Shown here: positions 12,378-25,225 of the stretch, in pieces
How positions within the stretch are numbered: the first letter of the stretch is position 1
How the letters are laid out: every line of letters begins with the position of its first letter
NCBI RefSeq assembly: GCF_009870125.1
Contig: NC_046683.1
Span: 15,633,001-15,697,000 of the forward strand
From: Drosophila pseudoobscura
Taxonomy: Eukaryota; Arthropoda; Insecta; Diptera; Drosophilidae
Direction of reading: 5' to 3'
Length of the DNA stretch: 64,000 nucleotides
Program-made: the position numbers and the translations under genes
The notes under the pieces: generated by a model
Databases searched by the model: none
Seen by the model: only the letters and a program-made list of their open reading frames with translations
Told to the model about the DNA's origin: nothing

Positions 12378-15300
12378 CGAAGCCAGAAACTCCCCTACTT
12401 GCCGCTAGACTTAGATGGACCAAATATTGATGAATGCTTCACCTGTACAAACCCGAACCCAGAGCCGGGCAATTGTGGGCTTGTGGCTTGCCTCATCCGT
12501 AAACCTGTGTGACTTGGTGCTACTCAATGGCAATTCAGCCGCCAAAACGGGCTTACTTCTAGCAAAATGGGAATGCAAATCCCCCAAAGGCTGCCAGTTG
12601 AGGCACTTGTGTTCCAGGAATCAACCTACACTGATACTACACTGCTAGCAGACTGGAAATTCAACTAGATCCTTTGAACTGTTGGTTTTCTAACAGTGGA
12701 GAAAAGTGGAGCAACTATCAGTGGACATCATTCCATCAAATCTTGAATTTTAAGCATAAAATGTGGTTGCCTTTTCAGTTTTCCGTGAGAGTACCCCCAG
12801 AAGATGGACCAACAATACAATTAGAAAACTCAATTAGTAGTAAAAAACACAGAAAACATCTGGAGGAGGAGCACAGAGCCAAGTACAGCACTTAACTGAA
12901 ATTGATCTGGTGCAGGGTGCAGGGGGCAGCGTGCAGGGGGCAGGTTGCAGGAGCAAGAGTAAGTAGTTTGAGGGGCAATCAACTGCAGGAGTGGCGGCAG
13001 GACGAGGAGCAGCAGTGGGGGAAAAACCTTTAAATTGAAGTGTTCTCTGGTATCTCGTTCTCTTATTGGTTGCTTCTTTGACTAATCCTAATAGCGTCTT
13101 TTTATCCGGCTTTTATGCTCGGTATGCATATGGCCAAGAAGCCAGCTACCACCACACATTCGTTCCTTTAACTGAGTTTTCTAAATGGCTTTTCAATTGC
13201 ATTTCAGCTTGGGCGCACAGCCAGACAGGGAGAGAACTATCCAACATTTATGTGTTTGTTTATATACATACATATATCTGTATATCTGTACACAACGTTT
13301 GCTGGTACAGAATAAAGGTTAAACAGAGCATGACACGTCACCCCTTAACGATGCCATTGAAAATGCTTTAAGGATGGAAAAAGGCCACAGGACATTGAAG
13401 CGTAAAGTCTGAAAAGAAGGCGAAAATCTAGGGAAAAACTTGAGAGAGTTATTGGGGGAAAAGTTTGCAAAGAAATCAGCCACAAATTGAAATTGGAATT
13501 GTAGAAATTATAGAAATTATAGAAATTGTGAATAAATTCACGAGGGAAAGAAATCCGCGAGAGAAATCAGCGGGAAATCGTAGCGAAAGGAAGAGAGAAA
13601 GAGAGACACCTGTCAACTGTCCCATATTTATGTTTCATTTACATTTTTCCAATAAATTGTGCCACCAAAAAAACGAGCAAAGAAAACCGAATAAATAAAA
13701 TTTAATAATTTCAGATTTCAGATTTGGGGTCTTCGCCTCCCCAGACCCCTTGCCTCTTGGGCGCTGGCTGTGGCACTCATAAATTCCCGTGTGCGTCATG
13801 GACAGCCGTCAACTTGTTGCATGTTAGTGTGTCTGAGAGTGTCGTCTCCCCAGCCCCCAGCCCCAGCCCCAGCCTCAGGCATCAGCCCCATCCCCAAAGG
13901 AAAACTTTTTAATTAAGTTGCCAAATGCTAATTCGTGTTGAAATGAAATGATGATCAAAGCAGAAGAGGAGGCCAGATTCATACTCGTACAAAGAATATG
14001 GAGAGGAAAATCACAATTTATGCGAGTCTCCGCTAATGGGAGGGAGGGGCCGCCCCTAGGGCGCAGGGCGACATGCAAATCGAAAGGCAGAAGTTGGCCA
14101 AGATTTACGATCAATTTATATATGTATATATTTGCTGTACCTCCCCGCACTGAGAACATAAATAGTTCTGGACCATAAATATTTTGAAAATTTTCCAAAA
14201 ACAGTTGTAAATTAAACACTGAAATATGTTTGGGCGCCCTCTCTTCTATGGCCAGTGGGCCTTGGCCCGTGGGCAGGTTGATTTATTCGCTTTTCATTTT
14301 GTATTCCTAATGGAAATTTACTTCGCACATCATTTCAGTCTCAATCTCTCAGTATTTTGCGTATACAATACATTCAGTAAATGGTTGATTTTTTATGGGC
14401 ATTTTGGGGCATTGATGGACATGTGGCGGGAATATTTCGAATCATTGGAGAACTAAAAGTGGATCCAAAGATGTTATGGAACTAGTCCGGTGTGTCTTTG
14501 ACAAGGTCTCAGCGACCAGCGAATTGTATTTTGTTTTTGCATTCGGGGGAGCGAGCCTCGGTTTCAGTCGCGAGCCGACTAGCTGTGCACACGGCATGTC
14601 TGTTGTTTCCGATGCCACTCAGGCCCTTAGGTTTGTCCTTCGAGAAATTGAGCATTTAGAAGTGGACTTTCAGCAGCCTTTTGGAACCCATCCTGTGGCT
14701 CGTTCGGATCTGTTCCCAACTAGTGCCAAGTATGTTACCAAAAAAATATTTATTAACAATTAATTTACAAAATAAAGTCTGAATTATATTGCGTTTGGTA
14801 TTTTACTTATAGGAAAAAAACCAGCGTTTTTCTATTGAAATTCCGTTTTTTTTCTTTAACCCGTAAAAAGTGCGAAACAAATATTTGTTTTTGATTAAAT
14901 GGCAAACAAAAATTGATTTATTGAACGAATATAAATTTGCAAAATCCGCGTCGCAAATCGAGCATCAAAGGGCCACGTCATGTGGCAGCGATGCTGGATG
15001 CTGAAGACTAGACCTGGGAATTTGTACAGTGGATTGAATTGGGGAATACAGATGTGAGAGACGATAGTTTTTATTTACTTTCCCTGAGTTTGCACTCTGT
15101 GTAAAGCACTTGACTGGCAATCAACTCCTTGCATCCTGCTTCCTGCATCCTGCATCCTGCATCTTGCAGCCCATCTACAAGTGGGGTCGTTTTATCTTCG
15201 AATTTCCATTTTAGTTTTAAATTGCAAATAAATTTTATTATCCAACACGTCCCCCTGCCCCACCCCCTTTGGCTTGCCCACAAGGTAAACATTTTAAATT

Positions 15301-18300
15301 GCAATTGCATAATATTTTTCTCACTCTCTCTCCCTTTCTCGCTCCCACTCTGTTATTAAGAGCCGCCCTGTACGATCCCGTGTTGACACTTGGCTGGGAT
15401 TGTACTGGGATGAACACATTTTGTAGCTTAGTTGGGGCTCAGTGGAAAGTTATGTGTAAATTAAATTGTTATAAATTGCAGCTTAGCATTCGCAAGAGAT
15501 GAAAATGGAGAGTCAGAGGGACATAGATATGTACATATGTACTATACATATATCTGTGGCTGGGCTGAATGAAATATTTCAATCAGAAAAAGTTAAACGA
15601 AATATCCTTAGGCCACAAAATATAGACACAGATTCAATGGGTTACACATGCATGAGCAGAGGAGAGGACTGTCAGTCGGCTGGTTAGCGGGAGCGGGGGG
15701 GCGGAAGGAGAAGGAATTCCCAAAGAGGCAGGGGGAGGATTGGGGAAGGGTAAACTTTCATCGGGTTTATTGCATAAAATTTGTTCAACTGTTGCGAAAC
15801 AAATTGCCATGGCAAAGGCTTAAGGGCTCCTTCTCGTATTCATCCTTCCCGTGCAACCCATTTTCATGGCTGCTGGACGCGGGGGGGGGGGGGGAGGGAA
15901 CTGCCAATACAGACAATATTCCCTCGTTTCGTTTCTTTTTTTGGGGAATATCTCGCATGCATTCATGCGCTACGGCTACAGCTACAGCTACGGTTCTCTT
16001 TCTTTGTGAGGTTCCTCAAGCCCGAAACTCAAGATCCCAGTGTGGCAAGAGCTCGTCATTAACAACGCCCCGATGAATGTGGCAGGATATGTGAGGGTAG
16101 GCTCCACAATCACAGGCCCACAGGCACACAGACAGAAACAGTCCCCGTTGGTACAGTCAAAGACCAAGAGCTCCGGGGATATTCAGTACGAGTAGATGCT
16201 AAGCGCATTAAAAAAGACTGCCACAAGGCTAATACTCGCACCGCAACATGCCGCGAAGGAGAGCCAGCGGGGACGTGGCATTAACCGCAGGAACCAGGCT
16301 GTAAGAGACAGACTCTGACAGAACAATAGGGCCAGAGATGGCGATGGAAATGGAATGTTGAGTATTAACCGACATAAAGCGGCCCTCCAGTCGGAGAATG
16401 CGACGAGAGTAAGTAACAGGCATCTTCAAAGTGGAATTAAAATACACACATCTCTCATTCGGATTTTGAGTTTGTATTATTATTTTAAAGGCGTTGGAAT
16501 TGCCCTAAGACTTTGTTTTCACACGCAGACAGCAGTCAGCAGTCGCTGGGACTCAATGAAATCCGATACCGAAAGGTAGCTAAAGGCTGAAGAAAGACAC
16601 TGCTATACTGGTACACCGAGGGCTTATCCCTCAACACACACTTCTCGATGCTTAAACAGCCAGCCAAAGACAAATCAAACGCTCTAAGACAGCTCAAAAC
16701 TGGCTTCCAAATCGAATTTGGTCTGAAGTAGCGATTGACTTTCACTGAAGCATCCTGTATATTTGTGCGGAAAGTGCTCTTGAGCCACACACACACACAA
16801 AATTTAATCATCCTTAAGAGATGACAACCCTTTGAAGAAGGAGCAGCTGCCCCAGCTACCCCCGTCAAGCCATTGATTACACTTGATTGGCCGTTCGAGC
16901 GGCGACGAGCGGCGATGAGTACTGGTCGAGTAGTGGTAGTGTCCTTTGTCCCCCTTTCGGACGGCAAGCAAATGCAATTAGTTAATTCAATAGCTATAAT
17001 TTCATTTGGAACTTTATAAGCCATAATTTGCGTTGTCTGTGGCGTTCGTTCATGGGTTCTGGGGTCTGGGGTCTTGGATCAACAACCCACTTATGCACGT
17101 AAGTATGAGCATGTTCCCCTCTCACTGGCAATTAAACTAATGCCAATTTGTTGAACACACCAGGATGACGCCTAATGCCACGAATGGGGGCATCCACACT
17201 GTCCATTCGACACTGTCCATTGGTCATTGGGTTTAATGGCAATTGGATCTATCCGTTATTAGTGCATACACATACCCCGCACAGTTGTAGATACATTTTG
17301 TCACAGCTAATTGGATGTCCGGGTGCAAAAATAAACATACCTGAAAATGAAAGAGAAAGAGAAAGACACACACATTAGCTATAGATATAGTAGATATAGT
17401 AGGTCGATACTCGTTTATAGACACGTGAGAGTGTAGTAGTTATGCGGTTGGATCACACATTTTCGGGATTTTTAATTAGTGGCAAAGTGTAAAATAATTA
17501 GGTGACAAATTAATGGGTTTTGCCCATTTTTCTGGCAACATTCTGTGAGATCAAAGCATGTGACTCGGAGCAGGCTCTTCAGGGAGGGAGGAACCAACAA
17601 GCAGCCAACAGATGGAGCCAATAAAATGATGGGCTTTATCACTCGATTCGTAGATGGTTTCTATGTTCTGGTGTCATCAAAATTGACAAATGAATGAGCT
17701 AAATTTATTCAAATAAACCCCACATTTGCAGGTGGCAATAGTTTGATCGTGATCGTGAGAATTCTTCTGACGTCGTCACAGCGTCTACTCTCTGTCGAGG
17801 ACCATCCGGCTCTAAAACGTACACGTAAAATGTTTGCCATCTCTTTCTAGCGCTTGTCGCTCTTCGAGCAGGGAGAGCGTGGATGGTCCTCGCCACAGCG
17901 CACGACGTCATCTTATTACTAAATTCAACTTGTGCTTGAGGACACCATTTTTTCAGCCTATTTTACATTCTATCTGCAGCCTACTTTTCTTGCTCTCCCT
18001 TTCCCCGGCTATTAGCAACACTTTACTGTGGCTCGTTTTTTCTCCGGCTGATATGTGATCCATCTTCATTTTTGCGTTTCATTTCATTTAAGCTGAGGCC
18101 GAAGCTGCCAATACGCAATTTGAAAGGCAAGTGCTGCTGGAAGGCAGTAGGCGGCAGCAGCAGGACACACCGACAAAGGACCTTTCACTTCCAAAAAGGC
18201 TCCTCAACCCATCTGTATCTGTATCGGTATCTGTGTGTGTGTGTGGGCGTTTCTTATAGTGTGAGTGCTCTCGGTTTCTTTCTCATTTTGGCATTACAAA

Positions 18301-19112
18301 AACACCTTTACGCATTTTTGTTGTTTTTTTTTTGACTCGACACGCTTTTGCTCTTGTGAAAGGGACCAACCTACAGCCCTCTCTTTACCTCCAGCCAGCA
18401 TCTTCCGCCTCTTAGTAACTCGAGCAGCCCCGTGTTCTTGGGAGACTCTCAGTGGCAGGATGGTGGTGAGGCAGTCAAGCCGTGTGGGTGGGGGATGGGG
18501 GGCATGTGTAAAATGGAAATGCCCTCAAGGCGAGGCGGCGCTCTGCTTTCCAGCTGTCGCCCATTTTTGCCAAATGCAATGCCAACGTTTTTTGAAAAAT
18601 CATCTTCAACATCCTGCCACATCCTCCACTTTCACTGGAGGCGCCTGCTAAGCGCCTAATGATGCTTATTTCGGGCGTGGCACACAAAGTGGATGGAGGG
18701 AGAATGGAGTAGAATATTTTGTATACTTTATTAGTTTGCCAGGGCCGAAACGAAACGAAACCAGAAAAGAAATTGTTTTAAATTAATTTGCATGCCAAGA
18801 CGCACAGAAGCCAAGCAACTCTGGAAGTGGGGAAGTGCTGGCAACAAAGGACAGGAGGGAGAAGGGAGAGGGGAGAGGGGCGAAACCGAGCTGGAACTTG
18901 GCTCATTAAGAATTTCACCCCTGGGAATGGCAGGGAGCTCTCATCCTCACTCTGTGCCTCACTCTTCCGGGGGCAGCCATACAGTTGGGGAATCTTTTCT
19001 GGAGCAAGTTTGGAATGATTATCCGCCGCATTATATAGCTACGATCTCCGAGGAAACTTCTAAGAAAATAAATTGGAAATCAAAGAGTTTGCTCTAAATC
19101 GAACAAAAAAAA

Positions 19113-19405
19113 ACACTCAGAGAAAAATCACAAGCCATATTCGATTTTTAGTGAGTTTAATTGTAATTCCCTTGTATTTAAACATAAATGTATTACAAAA
19201 ATAAAGAAATATATATATTTTTGTAATTTGTAGGAAATATATATTAATTTCAAGCAAGAATTATATTTTCGAATATATATATATATATATATATTTATGC
19301 CAAAATTTAAGTGAACACTTTTTCTATTGAAATCTAAGTGAAAATATTTAAAACATAATTTAATTGAATAGAAAAAATAAAAAATAATATTTTTTTTAAC
19401 TAGAA
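19113..19405. repeat. AT-rich element with ACTCAGAGAAAAA end
   Basis: It starts ACACTCAGAGAAAAATC, nearly the same word that opens the block at 3123, followed by about 290 bp of ATATTT-rich sequence including a (TA)n core near 19275-19292. Same putative family as the blocks at 3123, 7780 and 61115. Confidence 0.4.
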
Positions 19406-22400
19406 AATGTGCATTTGCTCCTTCTGGAGCTGGGCTTTAGAGCAAATATAGAGCATCAGAGTGGGCGCAGCATTTTCCCAGCCATTCATTTTGTTCGTTT
19501 CGGGGCTTCCACATTCCACCTTTCGAAGCCAAAATTATGCAGCAACAACCACAGGGTGGGGCGAGAAGAAAATCTGGGGAAAATGAAGGAAAGCAAAGCC
19601 AAAGAAGGGAAAAGTAAAGAAGCACAAGGAATACTTTAATCCTATTGACGTTTAATCAAGAGTGAGGCAGGAAATGAGGGGCATCGAATGGGATGGGGAC
19701 ACAAAGAAAACCGTCTTACGGGCAATTACCAGCCAAAAAAAAAAAGGAGAACAAAATAACAGCCAGAAATCGTTTATAAATTTTCCTGTTGAATTTTCAA
19801 TTGGCCCATGAATTTCCATTTCAACGCGACCAAGACGACAGAATGGGGGGGGTGGGGGTGTGGCGAACAGACACCAAAATTGTTTACCTTGCGACCTTCT
19901 CGATTCTCGAGCTGTAACCTGTTGATGGAAGCCCAAGCCCGAGCTTGGCAGGGGGACGGAGGCAGGGGGGGGCAATATTTAAAGCGCTTAATAAATAATC
20001 ACATTTGCATTTTCACTTGTTGATTTTTCGGTTGCCAGCAGAGACAAGCCAAAATTCTCCGAGTGCCGGCAATTTTTCTGCTGACTTTTGGATAACTTTT
20101 GGGGAGCACCAGCGAGCTTGGAGGAGACAGCGCCAGAGCCTGAGGACATTGAAATTAGCCAGGCACTCCAAGCATGTCCCCAATCCTCCTGCCCCGTCCT
20201 GCCCTGTCCTGTCCCCCGCACTGAGTGCATTTTGTGCCTTGTCATTGGGAGGCTAAATAAATTGAAATTAGACGATGTCAGCACAAAAAGCCAAAAGTGG
20301 CCAACGAGGCAGCAGGGATACAGCAGAGACCAGGCAGAGAGACAGCTGGATGACAGGAGTGGACTGTGGGTGGAGCCCTAGAGACCGACAAGTGGTAGTC
20401 ACAACATTGACTGGGGGTTTTCCGATACCCACAACCCACAACCCCAACCCACACACACAGGAGTCCTTCCTGCGGCTAGTTGTGGCTTCCACGGGCAAAA
20501 ATTGCCGCTCAGATTCTGTTTTGGAAAGTGAAAATGGGAAATTTCACAATGATTTGATGGCGATAATGGATCGTGGCTGGATAATCAAAGCAATATTCAG
20601 ATGGAAAGTCAGATAAAGGCTCTGCAGAATAGTCGAATTAGATTTTTAAATTTAAGCCAATAGCAAACATCGGTGCAAATACCGAGAGTGGAAATTGACT
20701 GTAAGATATGTAAGATATTTATTCTAAAATAAAATATTTTTATTTTAATTGATTCCTAGTGTTTCCGGTGAAGAAGAAGAGACTATGGACAGCTGCTTTG
20801 GGAAAGCCAGATGAAGAAGAAGAGCAGCCGCTTTCCAGTAAACAAAGCCTAAACAGCTGATGCAATAATCAAAGCAACCCTGTGTGCTTGCGCTTAACAG
20901 CACCCGTTATTATGTTTCGTTCCGACAAATTACCGGCCTTCGAGAAAGCAGTTTTTTTTAAATCAAAGTGAATAAAACAGGAAATTTAAAACCAAATATT
21001 TATCATAATTAAAATTTGTACTATGCTATTTATCTCTGGGTGGACATATGGCAGGGTTTCTCCAAAGTTTTCTTTTTTCTTTGGCTTTCCATACATTCCT
21101 CCTTTGGTTCTCTGGTTGCTGCTGCTGTTTTTTGTTAATTTCTTGGCTTAAACTCTCTCGGTGCCATTTCATTAATTTCCTGATCTATCTTCATATTTAT
21201 CTTTGTGCTTTCCAAAGTTCCAGGACCAACTGGAAGTTGACTTAATCTACAAAAACTTTTTCGTTTCTTCAATTTGCGAACAGAGACCTCCCTCCACTCA
21301 CCACTCCGCCAGTCATCAGCTTTTCTGGGGAAAATGGAAAGGCAGAAATTAAGTTATGGCGGGGGGCGGCAGGGTAAAATGCGTTTAATTGTGGGTAACA
21401 ATGGGCGACGCGTCGACAGCGTTTTTCTTGGCCCCAGCCAGCACCTGTGGCATAAATTGTTGGCCCGATTCCCAATGATCCCGCCTGTCCCCTCCGCACA
21501 CAGTGCCGCCCTTCTGGGCTCCCAGTGGCTGTGGGGGAGTCCCTCCCTGCATGATGTTTGTACATGGACAGATTTATGCTGAGTATGCGTAACATTTGCC
21601 TGGCAATATTTCCGCAGCGACAGCATTTTTCCCCCACTTTCTGTCCGACCAAAAAATTCCCCAGTCCCTCCCCCTCTCTGCCTCTCTGCCTCTCTGTCTG
21701 GTGGGGGCTTTGGGCTCCTCGTTTTGCCATTACCTCATCTTGGGTCTTCTCCAGCAAAAGCCAAACATTAAATCACTTAAAATGCCAGTCCAAGCCCTGG
21801 ACAAACACAGACTGAGAGAGAGTGAAAAGAACGCGGGAAAGCCGCGGGAGTGAGTGAGTGGGGAAGCGGACGAGGAGAAGAAAAATGAGTGGGGCAAATA
21901 AGAGGAACAGAGGAAGTGGAAGTCCAAAAACGAGAGTAGATGGAGGCAGAGGCAGAGCCAGCGACAGAGGAGAGCAGACGACCAAGGGGCCTGCGGTTTT
22001 GACTGGCGCTAAGAGCTTCTGGAATTTTAGCACCCCTCAAGTCTCCATCTCTCTTTCCCTCCCCCTCTCTTTCTCTATATACATACGTGCACATCCGTCA
22101 AGTGGGGTCTCCACTGTGCTGTACTATTTTGTGCGCACAAAATGTTTTTGTCCTGCCATTTTGACATTCAACGATGATGGCATTTTCATAATAATAAGCA
22201 GTTCCGTTACGTTCCTCTTAAGTCTTAGGATTTCTGTTGCATTCCTCCTCACTCTCTCCCTCTCACGGACTCGGCCAAGTGAGAATAACGGTAATTTGTT
22301 GAAATTCCATTCGATGGAATGGAAAATGGAATGAGATTTCGTGCACTTTTGCTCATTTTCTATGATTCAAGCAAATGCAGTTTAACATCGATTATGAACC

Positions 22401-23900
22401 GGTTCAAAATTGGTTGGGAATTGAATGTCTTGATGAGAACTCACAAAAAGTCCCGACCTCAATCCGTTAGGGAATTTCTAAGCCCAAAAAAGTGAAGTGG
22501 AAGCCAAAAACTACGCTTGAGTTAGGGGAAATTATAGAAGAAGTTTGGTCTGAGGATATAACGGATGAATATCTATAAGCTTTATACGATTCGATGCCCA
22601 ATAAAAGCCAAGGGCGATACCAAAAATATTAATTAATTCAAATTAAAAAAAAAAAGATGCAATAATACTGTTTATAATAAGTTAATAGAAAACAAAATAA
22701 CATATTGGAAAAAATGTAGTTTTTGTTGAATAAATCGTTTCTATAATTTTACTGAATTTTTTTTCTTCGTTTAATCAAATTACTCAATGACCGAAAAAAA
22801 TGTTAGTTGGAAACATTGTTTTTTTATAATTTTATGAATATGAACTCAAACAATTTAGTATGTGGTTTTGTTTGGAATTGATTTATTATTGACACAAAAT
22901 CAAATTTAGACGAATCGAATAACATTTGGGGAAACACCACGCGGGAGAAGTCAAAAATGCATAAAATATCAGAGTGCGTATTTTTTTTGTCGCTGAGTTT
23001 ACGAATCAAAACCGAAAACGCATAATCATTATTTTACTTTATTTTTTTTTATTTATGGAAACACTTGGCCTCCGAGCACTATTAATTTTAATATAAAATA
23101 TAATACTGATAATATAATAATAATATAATTAAATTAATAATAAATTAATATGCAATTAAAAAAATTTAAAAAAATCTTTCACTTTGATTTTGAAATGATT
23201 ATTTTCAAATGATATAAAATCAGTATTTAATAAATAAAAAATAAATAAAACAATTATTAAGGTCCATTGAATATATTATTTTCATTCTACAGATTTGGGA
23301 TCCTATTAGATTCACAGATTTCAATTCGTACCAATTATTCCGAAATCGTAGCCGCAAACAATGGCGAAAACCGGAGCATGGCTGGTATAAATCTATAATA
23401 ATACAAAATAAATCTATAAAGTTTGCATCATCGTTTATCATCATTTATATTTGTTTATCATTCGTCGCCCAATTGACGCTTTTAAGCGCTAAAACGAATT
23501 TCTTCTTCATCTGCATAATAATAATCGACCTAAGAATTATTTTCTGGCGAAAAGTCATTGTCGTATGCTTAATATTTTCAGCACCACTTAGCCACAATTT
23601 TGAGCAATGGGATTCTGAGTCAGAGACGCATCAGAGGTAAAAAGAGAATTGAAACGCCGCGCGCGTCCCTCATACAACATCTCGGTATTGCTTAGTCTTT
23701 GGTAGAAGTGTTTCCAATGAGTGGAAAAAAGATTCAACACAAGGTTTAATTCAAATAACTTTCTGTTTCTTTTTACTTGGCCATTTTGAGTGAAAAAGAT
23801 CGGATGCAAATACAAATTAAGAAAAAGTTCGTTTGCGCTTCGAAGCTGCGCTAAACCTTTTCGGAAATACCCTACTTTTCGATGAGGCATCAAGCGGGGG

Positions 23901-23908
23901 TATCGATA
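23901..23908. promoter_or_regulatory. DRE motif (TATCGATA) upstream of IntS15
   Basis: An exact TATCGATA palindrome, the DREF-binding core typical of Drosophila housekeeping promoters, 99 bp upstream of the IntS15 ATG. No TATA box is seen nearby. Confidence 0.6.
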
Positions 23909-24006
23909 AGAGTCCATCGAAATGAATGGCAACGCCACGTGCTAAAAACTTGTAGAGCAAACCAAAAACTCGTGTGTTTAAAGTACCATCGAATATTGTT
24001 TCAAAG

Positions 24007-25180
24007 ATGTCTTCGTCAGTGGCGGCCCGCGGCAAGGCCTCTCGTTTGAATCCGAGCCTGAAGCCCGAAAACTTTCCAAAATGCGCTTCCGAGGCACTTA
24101 TTCTGTTGGGTATGTACATGCAGCACGTGGATCAGTGGAGGTTATTTGAAGCCTATTGCAATTCACTTTTTGTTGGCAGAAACTCTTTTGGTTGGCCGAA
24201 ATACACAAGATCTGGTAATCAAAATCGTTTCGGAAAATATTTTCCTGGAGCGGATCAATGATGGAGGCGGACGCGCGACCCAGATGGCGTTCATGCAAGA
24301 GTATCAATTGACGATTGCGCTCATTGAGTTCTTCTCGAAGCCAGGACCACGACGGGATGACATTTTTCATGCACTCTTTGGCAGCAAGCTATCACCGCGA
24401 CGCAGCAGCCAGCTCGTCAAGCTAGTAAGCACTGCCGTGTCGGCATCAGTGGTCCCAGTGCTCACCGCGGCCGGCGCCTGGCTGCAGCAAGTCGGCTACA
24501 AGAGCACACTGAGCCAGGAAGTTACCAAACAAATTGCCGCTGATTTCACATTGCACTCGCTACCTGCAAGGCAGAAACTGGAGCAATTGTCCATGATTGT
24601 GCCGCACTTTGCGGCTAGCTTTATGGTTGCTGTGGCCGATCTCTACCTTAATGAGAAGCGATCGGCCGGCCTAACACCGCCGCCGGAGGCTCTCTTAGAT
24701 GTCTTTACCGAATGGATGACTGAGAACCCAACCGTCATATGCCAGGCTCCTCCGCCTGGCCTGGGGCTGCCAGCCGGTGCCACTCCAGGGCCATTCGTCA
24801 ACCCCTTGACTAGCCTCCTGCGATGGACAGTACTGGCGCCATTGGTCTCCCAGGGAGCCACCTACAGCAAGCTGCATTTATCTCTCCTGACAGCGATCCA
24901 GCAAGTGGCAGCCGTAAACAAGTCGACCGTTCTACCCAACAGGGAGCTGATGCAGATTATCAAGTCTTTGCAGAGCTACTGCGCTCGATTGCGTGCACGG
25001 AAAGTGAAGCCAGAACACGATGACGCCTATCAAAGATCCATGGCACGGTTCGCCCAAGCAGTGCAGATTGCCCTTTCCTCCAAGTGCATAGCCAATCGGT
25101 ATCCGCTGCTAGCTGCAGTGAAGTTATTGCCACCCTTCAAGCTCATGAGCATCGTTATAAGTTCTCAGAAAAGGCGGTAG
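24007..25180 (+). CDS. IntS15: Integrator complex subunit 15
   Basis: Two exons, 24007-24109 and 24180-25180, separated by a 70-bp intron with GTATGT donor and TTGGCAG acceptor (phase 1), give a 367-residue protein. Several segments line up with human INTS15 (C7orf26) as I remember it: a KLVSTAVSASVVPVL...AWLQ helix pair (about residues 110-140), PPEALLDVFTEWMTENP (about 225-240), and LTSLLRWTVLAPLV followed by YSKLHLSLL (about 265-300). In known biology INTS15 joins the Integrator complex in the nucleus, which cleaves snRNA and attenuated nascent transcripts; it binds the INTS10/13/14 arm. The fly protein lacks the Pro-rich C-terminal extension of the human one. The start at 24007 is the first ATG in frame with a clean splice to the long exon. 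A DRE lies 99 bp upstream and AATAAA 40 bp after the stop. Neighbouring genes are unrelated, so it is probably nested in or inserted beside a long intron. Confidence 0.85.
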
Positions 25181-25219
25181 GTGTTTCACCCCTTTGTTTA
25201 TCAGCTGGAAAAGTTTCTG

Positions 25220-25225
25220 AATAAA
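25220..25225 (+). terminator. Poly(A) signal of IntS15
   Basis: AATAAA lies 40 nt after the IntS15 stop codon, followed by TG-containing DNA. Confidence 0.6.

Larger units (their letters stand above)
12378..24000. other. Non-coding stretch between glue-like gene and IntS15
   Basis: Mostly GA-, CT- and AT-rich non-coding DNA. A GT/CA patch lies at 18230-18246, a poly-G run at 15880-15895, and long AT-rich DNA at 22600-23460. An open frame of 95 codons at 14476-14763 has an AATAAA just after its stop but no recognised similarity. A second AT-rich element lies at 19113-19405. No further gene can be supported. Confidence 0.5.

Noticed and set aside
23588-23917. 109-codon minus-strand ATG frame divergent from IntS15
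   Set aside because: No similarity was recognised. It overlaps the IntS15 promoter DRE and its composition is AT-driven.
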